Below, piece by piece: positions 55,291 to 60,839 of a stretch of DNA of 60,839 nt (the stretch's first letter is position 1; each line of letters begins with the position of its first letter). Source of the stretch: an uncultured Coprococcus sp. (GTDB lineage: Bacteria; Bacillota; Clostridia; Lachnospirales; Lachnospiraceae); assembly GCA_947626675.1 (NCBI GenBank), contig CANQTC010000015.1, forward strand, positions 1 through 60,839, in the 5' to 3' direction. The translations under genes and the position numbers were made by a program. The notes beneath the pieces are model-generated. The model ran no database searches. It was given only the letters and a program-made list of their open reading frames with translations, and was not told the DNA's origin.

Positions 55291-58200
55291 TTATAATTCA
55301 CTGATATCTACAAGTGAAAGTCTGCTTGTATCTGCTGTTTCAAGACTTGTCAGGAGCGCATTCGCCGTATCCAGACTTGTCAGACATGTCACGCCGGTTT
55401 CAACAGCATGACGTCTGATGATAAATCCGTCTTTACTTCTTTCGATACCCTGTGAAGGCGTATCAATAATCAAATCAATTTCATGACTCAGAATTAAGTC
55501 CAAAAGATTTGGCGATGGCTCTTCCACTTTATTAATGAACTTTGCAGGAATTCCATTTTCATTCAGGATTCTGCATGTACTTCTTGTAGAATAAATCTCA
55601 TAACCCAGCGCTGCAAATCTTCTTCCGATTTCAATCGCATCCATCTTATCTGCATCTTTCACTGTAAGAATCATCTTCTTTGTCTTTGGAAGATTGATTC
55701 CGGCACCCAGAAACGCCTTATAAAGCGCCTCGTTATAATTCTTGGATATACCAAGACATTCTCCTGTCGATTTCATCTCAGGTCCAAGACTGATTTCAGC
55801 ACCCCGTATTTTCTCGAATGAGAATACAGGCTTTTTAATTGCAAAATATTCTGACTCAGGCTGAAGTCCCGGCTTATATCCCATATCCTTTATCTTCTCA
55901 CCGATAATAACTCTTGTGGCAAGGTCTACAATCGGTATTCCCGTAACTTTACTGATGTATGGAACCGTACGGCTCGAACGAGGATTTACCTCTATAACAT
56001 AGACCTCATCATTATATGCTATAAACTGGATATTGATGAGACCTATTACATGAAGGCTGTTTGCAAGTTTCTTTGTATAGTCTTCTATAATCCTTTTAAT
56101 CTTCGGCGAAAGCGTCTGTGCAGGATATACCGATATACTGTCTCCTGAATGGATTCCGGCACGTTCCACATGCTCCATTATACCCGGAATCAGGATATCC
56201 TCACCATCACATACTGCATCAACTTCAACCTCTTTACCCATAATATACTTATCAACAAGTATCGGATGCTCCTGCGTATGGCGGTTGATGATATCCATAA
56301 ACTCGATAATATCTTTATCTGAAATGGCAATCTGCATTCCCTGTCCGCCCAGTACATAGGAAGGTCTTACAAGCACCGGATATCCAAGTTCATTGGCAGC
56401 GGCAAGCGCCTCATCCCTTGTAAATACCGTTTTGCCGGCAGGTCTTGGGATACAGCATTTTTCAAGTATCTCATCGAACAGTTCTCTGTCTTCTGCCGCA
56501 TCTACATTCTCTGCGCTTGTACCGAGTATCGGTACGCCCATCTCCATAAGCGCTTCTGTCAGCTTAATCGCTGTCTGTCCGCCGAACTGAACAACTGCTC
56601 CATCAGGCTTCTCAAGATTTACGATTGCTTCTACATCTTCTGCTGTAAGCGGCTCAAAATAAAGCTTATCAGCGATATCAAAGTCTGTACTTACGGTTTC
56701 CGGATTATTATTTACAATAATTGTTTCATATCCTTTTCTTGCAAATGCCCATGTACTATGAACAGAACAGTAATCAAACTCAATACCCTGTCCTATTCTG
56801 ATAGGTCCTGAACCAAGCACCATAACCTTTTTCCTGGAATGGTCTTCAATCACCTCATTCTCACCATCAAAGCATGAATAGTAATACGGTGTTTCCGCAT
56901 CAAACTCCGCTGCACATGTATCAACCATCTTAAATGAAGCAACCACGCCATAATCATATCGCATCTGACGTATTTCTTTTTCAGTTTTACCTGCAAGTCT
57001 TCCAATAACCTTATCCGGAAATTCAACTCTCTTAATTTCCTGCATCAGTTCTTTCGATATATTTCCTTCTGAAGCAATGATTTCTTTCTCTGCCTCAACA
57101 AGATTATTGATTTTATCGATAAACCATTTATCAATCTTTGTGATATCATGAATCTGGTCATAGGAAATACCTCTTCTGATACATTCCGCAATCACAAAGA
57201 TACGTCTGTCATCAACATGGTGAAGAAGCGCCAACACCTCATCATCTGTCATTGTCTTATAACGGCTTGACCAGAGCGTGTCAACATGTTGTTCCAGGGA
57301 ACGAAGCGCCTTCATAAGCGCACCCTCAAAGTTGGTACAGATACTCATAACCTCACCTGTTGCTTTCATCTGTGTTGTAAGGTCATGGTCGGCCGCTATA
57401 AATTTATCAAATGGCAGTCTTGGTATTTTAACAACAACATAGTCCAATGTCGGCTCAAAGCTGGCATATGTTTTCTTTGTAATCGCATTTTTTATTTCAT
57501 CCAGATTATATCCAAGCGCTATCTTTGCAGATACCTTTGCAATAGGGTATCCTGTTGCTTTTGAAGCGAGCGCTGATGAACGGCTTACACGAGGATTTAC
57601 CTCAATAACACAATACTCAAAAGTAGTCGGATGAAGCGCAAACTGTACATTACATCCGCCCTTTATATTCAGCTCTGATATGATGTTTAATGCAGAGCTT
57701 CTAAGCATCTGATATTCTTTATCCCCCAGTGTCTGTGATGGTGCAACAACGATTGAGTCACCGGTATGAACGCCTACAGGGTCGAGATTTTCCATGTTAC
57801 ATACTGTTATACAAGTTCCATTGGCATCACGCATAACCTCATATTCTATTTCTTTCCAGCCTGCAATGCATCGCTCTACCAGAACCTGTCCAACGCGCGA
57901 AAGTCTGAGGCCATTCATGAGGATTTCCACAAATTCTTCTTCATTGTCAGCGATGCCGCCGCCGCTTCCGCCAAGTGTATATGCCGGCCTTAAAACAACC
58001 GGATAACCAATCTTCTTGACAAATTCAAGACCTGCCTTCACTGTCGTTACAACCTCTGAAGGTGCAACAGGCTCATGAATCTTCTCCATCGTTTTCTTAA
58101 ACTCCAGACGGTCTTCTGCTTTCTTAATCGTTGTCGCTGATGTACCTATCAGCATAACATCATTTTCTCTGAGGAAACCGGACTCCTCAAGTTCCATTGC

Positions 58201-58494
58201 AATATTTAACGCCGCCTGTCCGCCAAGCGTCGGAAGAAGGCTGTCCGGTTTTTCTTTTTCTATAACTGCCTTTACGACATCTACTGTAAGAGGCTCTATA
58301 TATACCTTATCCGCTATATCTTTATCTGTCATAATCGTAGCCGGATTTGAATTAATCAGAACAACGCAAAGTCCCTCTTCCTTCAGTGAACGACATGCCT
58401 GTGTTCCCGCATAGTCAAACTCTGCTGCCTGGCCGATTACGATAGGACCTGAACCAATAACTACTACTTTTTTAATATTAGGATTTTTTGGCAT
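55291..58494 (-). CDS. carB: Carbamoyl phosphate synthase, large subunit
   Basis: It makes carbamoyl phosphate from ammonia (supplied by CarA), bicarbonate and two ATP for pyrimidine and arginine synthesis. The 1067 residues show two duplicated ATP-grasp halves: VIGSGPIVIGQAAEFDYAG opens the first, VLGSGPIRIGQGIEFDYC opens the second, and ALRSLEQHVDTLW is the oligomerisation part. A C-terminal allosteric MGS-like domain follows. Its ATG overlaps the carA stop by one base (TAATG). Confidence 0.98.
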   Translation of the reverse strand: MPKNPNIKKVVVIGSGPIVIGQAAEFDYAGTQACRSLKEEGLCVVLINSNPATIMTDKDIADKVYIEPLTVDVVKAVIEKEKPDSLLPTLGGQAALNIAMELEESGFLRENDVMLIGTSATTIKKAEDRLEFKKTMEKIHEPVAPSEVVTTVKAGLEFVKKIGYPVVLRPAYTLGGSGGGIADNEEEFVEILMNGLRLSRVGQVLVERCIAGWKEIEYEVMRDANGTCITVCNMENLDPVGVHTGDSIVVAPSQTLGDKEYQMLRSSALNIISELNIKGGCNVQFALHPTTFEYCVIEVNPRVSRSSALASKATGYPIAKVSAKIALGYNLDEIKNAITKKTYASFEPTLDYVVVKIPRLPFDKFIAADHDLTTQMKATGEVMSICTNFEGALMKALRSLEQHVDTLWSSRYKTMTDDEVLALLHHVDDRRIFVIAECIRRGISYDQIHDITKIDKWFIDKINNLVEAEKEIIASEGNISKELMQEIKRVEFPDKVIGRLAGKTEKEIRQMRYDYGVVASFKMVDTCAAEFDAETPYYYSCFDGENEVIEDHSRKKVMVLGSGPIRIGQGIEFDYCSVHSTWAFARKGYETIIVNNNPETVSTDFDIADKLYFEPLTAEDVEAIVNLEKPDGAVVQFGGQTAIKLTEALMEMGVPILGTSAENVDAAEDRELFDEILEKCCIPRPAGKTVFTRDEALAAANELGYPVLVRPSYVLGGQGMQIAISDKDIIEFMDIINRHTQEHPILVDKYIMGKEVEVDAVCDGEDILIPGIMEHVERAGIHSGDSISVYPAQTLSPKIKRIIEDYTKKLANSLHVIGLINIQFIAYNDEVYVIEVNPRSSRTVPYISKVTGIPIVDLATRVIIGEKIKDMGYKPGLQPESEYFAIKKPVFSFEKIRGAEISLGPEMKSTGECLGISKNYNEALYKAFLGAGINLPKTKKMILTVKDADKMDAIEIGRRFAALGYEIYSTRSTCRILNENGIPAKFINKVEEPSPNLLDLILSHEIDLIIDTPSQGIERSKDGFIIRRHAVETGVTCLTSLDTANALLTSLETADTSRLSLVDISEL

Positions 58495-59567
58495 TACTTA
58501 GACACCTCCATCATATTCATAAATGTATCAAACAGAAAATCTGTATCAAGCGGGCCTGCGCATGCTTCAGGATGGAACTGAACGGTCTGAACATTCTTGC
58601 CAAGATAATGAACGCCTTCAACAGTTCCGTCATTCACATTAATAAAGCTGACCTCTGCTACCTTTCTATCAAGGCTTTCTTCCTTAACCATATAACCATG
58701 ATTTTGAGTAGATATATAGACCTTGCCCGTCTTCAGGTCCTTAACAGGATGATTTGCACCTCTGTGTCCATACTTCATTTTCTCTGTATCACCACCATTT
58801 GCAAGCGCAAGAAGCTGATGTCCGAGACATATGGCAAAAATAGGAATATCTGTTGCGAACAGCTTTTTTATTTCCTGAATTGTGACCTGACATGATTTCG
58901 GGTCACCAGGGCCGTTTGTGAGCATGATACCATCCGGTGCATCCGCAATGATTTCTTCCGCCGGTGTTTCAGCAGGATATACTGTAACCTGACAGCCTCT
59001 CTTCACAAGAGATTTTACGATATTCTTCTTAACGCCCAAATCAATCACTGCAACCTTATATCCGACGCCCGGATAAAACTGTTTTTCTTTACATGTCACA
59101 TCCAGAACAACATGTCCCATCTTCCATGCTTTGATACGATTGATACATTCATCTTTATCAAAATTCTCATTTGTCGTAATCATGCCTTTCATCGTACCCT
59201 GATTACGAAGAATTTTTGTAAGCGCTCTGGTATCTATTCCCTCAATACCGGAAATATTATTTTTAACAAGGAACTCATTTATACTAATTTCACTTCTAAA
59301 GTTACTTGGATTTTTACATAATTCCCTGACTATAAATCCTGACTGCCACGGTCTTTCTGCCTCCATATCTTCAAAGCATATTCCATAGTTACCAATCAGA
59401 GGATATGTCATACATACTGCCTGTCCGGCATACGAAGGGTCGGTAAGCACCTCAAGGTAGCCTGTCATGGATGTATTAAATACAATCTCACTGATAATCT
59501 CTTGTGGAACACCGATGCTTTTACCTTCAAATACATGTCCATCTTCAAGTATTAAAAAAGCTTTCAT
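58494..59567 (-). CDS. carA: Carbamoyl phosphate synthase, small (glutamine amidotransferase) subunit
   Basis: It hydrolyses glutamine and channels ammonia to CarB. 357 residues: an N-terminal CPSase small-chain domain and a class I glutaminase with nucleophile Cys in FAICLGHQLLAL and the His-Glu pair in VQFHPEACAGP. AAAGGA precedes the ATG. A candidate attenuator lies in the leader. Confidence 0.98.
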   Translation of the reverse strand: MKAFLILEDGHVFEGKSIGVPQEIISEIVFNTSMTGYLEVLTDPSYAGQAVCMTYPLIGNYGICFEDMEAERPWQSGFIVRELCKNPSNFRSEISINEFLVKNNISGIEGIDTRALTKILRNQGTMKGMITTNENFDKDECINRIKAWKMGHVVLDVTCKEKQFYPGVGYKVAVIDLGVKKNIVKSLVKRGCQVTVYPAETPAEEIIADAPDGIMLTNGPGDPKSCQVTIQEIKKLFATDIPIFAICLGHQLLALANGGDTEKMKYGHRGANHPVKDLKTGKVYISTQNHGYMVKEESLDRKVAEVSFINVNDGTVEGVHYLGKNVQTVQFHPEACAGPLDTDFLFDTFMNMMEVSK

Positions 59568-59602
59568 AATTCCATTCCTTTCGCAGTTTTCTATTTTTGC
59601 TC

Positions 59603-59633
59603 AAAAAAAAAGAGTGAAATAGGACTTTCAATC
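59603..59633 (-). terminator. Candidate attenuator in the carA leader
   Basis: On the minus strand GATTGAAA (59626-59633) and TTTCACTC (59612-59619) form an 8-bp stem with one mismatch and a six-base loop, followed by nine T residues. It lies between the carA promoter and start. The upstream sequence AAAAAAGAG (near 59655-59663) could pair with the distal CTCTTTTTT and act as an antiterminator. No clear PyrR-binding site was recognised. Confidence 0.45.
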
Positions 59634-59676
59634 AAAAAAATCCACATCTGTAACCTCTTTTTTCTCAATTTCATAA

Positions 59677-59705
59677 ATTTTATCACATTTGCTTTTGATG
59701 TACAA
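59677..59705 (-). promoter_or_regulatory. Promoter of carAB
   Basis: TTGTAC (59700-59705, minus strand) is 17 bases from TAAAAT (59677-59682), with an extended TG just before the -10. It gives a leader of about 100 bases that holds the candidate attenuator. Confidence 0.6.
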
Positions 59706-59754
59706 CACCTTTTTTCATATTTCTACAACCTTCTGCTGATAACCAGCGCTTATC

Positions 59755-59800
59755 ATCAAAAAATCCCACAAACAGCATGTCTATACTGAATGTGGGATTT
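59755..59800 (-). terminator. Terminator after the Asp-Thr repeat surface protein gene
   Basis: A perfect 10-bp inverted repeat (59761-59770 and 59791-59800) with a 20-base loop is followed on the minus strand by T residues. It lies 58 bases past the stop codon of the wall-anchored protein. Confidence 0.75.
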
Positions 59801-59858
59801 CTCCTTTAAGAAGTTGTCAAAAAAGAACAAATTCTGCAACATTGGTTATGGCAACCAT

Positions 59859-60839
59859 TTACTCATCCGTTTTTCTTTTCTTCTTTTTCAGTCCCAAAGC
59901 GGCCAACATTCCGGAAATTCCGGAAAGTCCAAGTGTAAATCCTATCGGACTTTCATCACCTGTTTTTGGAGTTGAGCCAGTATTGGTACCTGTAGTAGTG
60001 TTATTTGTATTGATACTGGTGTCATCTTTATGTATATCATTAACACCGGTATCTTTATCTGTATCTGTATCTGTGTCGGTATCCGTATCCGTGTCTGTGT
60101 CTGTATCTGTGTCCGTGTCAGTATCCGTATCCGTGTCAGTATCTGTATCCGTATCTGTGTCTGTGTCGGTATCCGTGTCTGTGTCAGTATCCGTATCTGT
60201 ATCTGTATCCGTATCTGTATCTGTATCTGTATCCGTGTCAGTATCCGTATCTGTATCCGTATCTGTATCCGTGTCAGTATCAGTATCCGTATCTGTATCT
60301 GTATCTGTGTCAGTATCAGTATCGGTATCCGTATCTGTGTCGGTGTCGGTATCCGTATCTGTGTCAGTATCGGTATCCGTATCTGTATCCGTGTCAGTAT
60401 CAGTATCCGTATCTGTGTCTGTATCTGTGTCGGTGTCTGTATCGGTATCCGTGTCTGTATCGGTATCCGTATCTGTATCTGTGTCAGTATCGGTATCCGT
60501 GTCTGTATCGGTATCCGTGTCTGTATCTGTATCAGTATCGGTATCTGTGTCAGTATCGGTATCTGTATCTGTGTCAGTATCGGTATCTGTGTCAGTATCG
60601 GTATCTGTGTCTGTATCCGTATCTGTGTCAGTATCGGTATCCGTATCGGTGTCTGTGTCAGTATCCGTATCTGTATCAGTATCGGTATCCGTATCTGTGT
60701 CTGTATCGGTATCCGTATCCGTGTCTGTATCTGTGTCGGTGTCTGTATCTGTGTCTGTATCAGTATCGGTATCCGTGTCTGTATCGGTATCCGTGTCTGT
60801 ATCGGTATCCGTGTCTGTATCGGTATCCGTGTCTGTATC
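59859..60839 (-). CDS. C-terminal part of a wall-anchored protein with an Asp-Thr repeat stalk (partial)
   Basis: The frame runs in from the right edge for 327 codons without a start or stop until TAA at 59859-59861. From the edge to about 60061 it consists of roughly 130 alternating Asp-Thr pairs. The end reads TNTGSTPKTGDES, then a hydrophobic stretch (PIGFTLGLSGISGMLAALGL) and KKKKRKTDE, a sortase-anchored tail with a TPKTG-type motif rather than LPxTG. The repeat is analogous to the Ser-Asp stalks of staphylococcal Sdr proteins, so it should hold a binding domain (outside the window) away from the wall. Codon third positions vary widely (GAT/GAC, ACN), which shows that selection is on the protein. 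The functional head is not visible. Confidence 0.9.
   Translation of the reverse strand, partial: DTDTDTDTDTDTDTDTDTDTDTDTDTDTDTDTDTDTDTDTDTDTDTDTDTDTDTDTDTDTDTDTDTDTDTDTDTDTDTDTDTDTDTDTDTDTDTDTDTDTDTDTDTDTDTDTDTDTDTDTDTDTDTDTDTDTDTDTDTDTDTDTDTDTDTDTDTDTDTDTDTDTDTDTDTDTDTDTDTDTDTDTDTDTDTDTDTDTDTDTDTDTDTDTDTDTDTDTDTDTDTDTDTDTDTDTDTDTDTDTDTDTDTDTDTDTDTDTDTDTDKDTGVNDIHKDDTSINTNNTTTGTNTGSTPKTGDESPIGFTLGLSGISGMLAALGLKKKKRKTDE

Noticed and set aside
59641..59705. PyrR-binding site in the carA leader
   Set aside because: AAGAGGTTACAG only partly resembles the consensus; not enough to call it.
60061..60839. CRISPR-like or microsatellite repeat array
   Set aside because: The six-base units stay in one frame with variable third positions and encode Asp-Thr pairs linked to a sorting signal; no spacers exist.

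Overview
The window is AT-rich, low-GC Gram-positive DNA. It most likely comes from a butyrate-forming gut member of the Lachnospiraceae (Roseburia/Agathobacter/Coprococcus/Butyrivibrio type). The evidence is the gene order thlA-crt-hbd-bcd-etfB-etfA, LPxTG-type surface proteins with class C sortases, and clostridial-looking ribosome binding sites and promoters. No tRNA, rRNA, CRISPR array, IS element or prophage was seen. Almost every gene is on the minus strand; only an AraC regulator and two overlapping XRE regulators are on the plus strand.

Layout, left to right. (1) 1-8.3 kb is an alpha-galactoside utilisation region. It holds the first codons of a sugar ABC permease, a lipoprotein sugar-binding protein, a divergent AraC regulator, and a three-gene operon: a membrane-tethered mini-binding protein, a DUF624 membrane domain fused to a catalytically dead phosphohexomutase, and a GH36 alpha-galactosidase. 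(2) 8.3-14.6 kb has mnmA and a cysteine desulfurase (tRNA 2-thiolation), a MATE exporter, an unknown membrane protein and a broken AAA-ATPase/PD-(D/E)XK gene. (3) 14.7-32.2 kb is a sortase-assembled pilus operon: a giant (about 4500 residue) beta-helix surface adhesin, a backbone pilin and two class C sortases. (4) 32.4-38.7 kb is the central butyrate operon from acetyl-CoA to butyryl-CoA with its electron-transfer flavoprotein. (5) 38.7-49.4 kb holds a five-gene operon without an obvious published function (YbjQ/zinc-ribbon protein, rhomboid protease, TPR/acidic protein, giant coiled coil with degenerate AAA+ end, MreB-like actin), followed by a YgiQ radical-SAM gene. (6) 49.5-59.6 kb is housekeeping: folA-thyA, two XRE regulators, a YhcC-type radical SAM protein, a phosphoglycolate phosphatase-like HAD, a CBS-domain inorganic pyrophosphatase and carAB. 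(7) 59.9 kb to the right edge is the C-terminal end of a wall-anchored protein that is almost entirely Asp-Thr repeats.

The candidates for undescribed biology are the MreB/coiled-coil/TPR/rhomboid/YbjQ operon, the DUF624-pseudo-phosphohexomutase fusion with its small membrane-tethered neighbour, and a shared palindromic motif in front of both sugar operons. The four-module giant adhesin and the Asp-Thr stalk are the most striking surface proteins. All functional assignments are by reading motifs; no database search was run.
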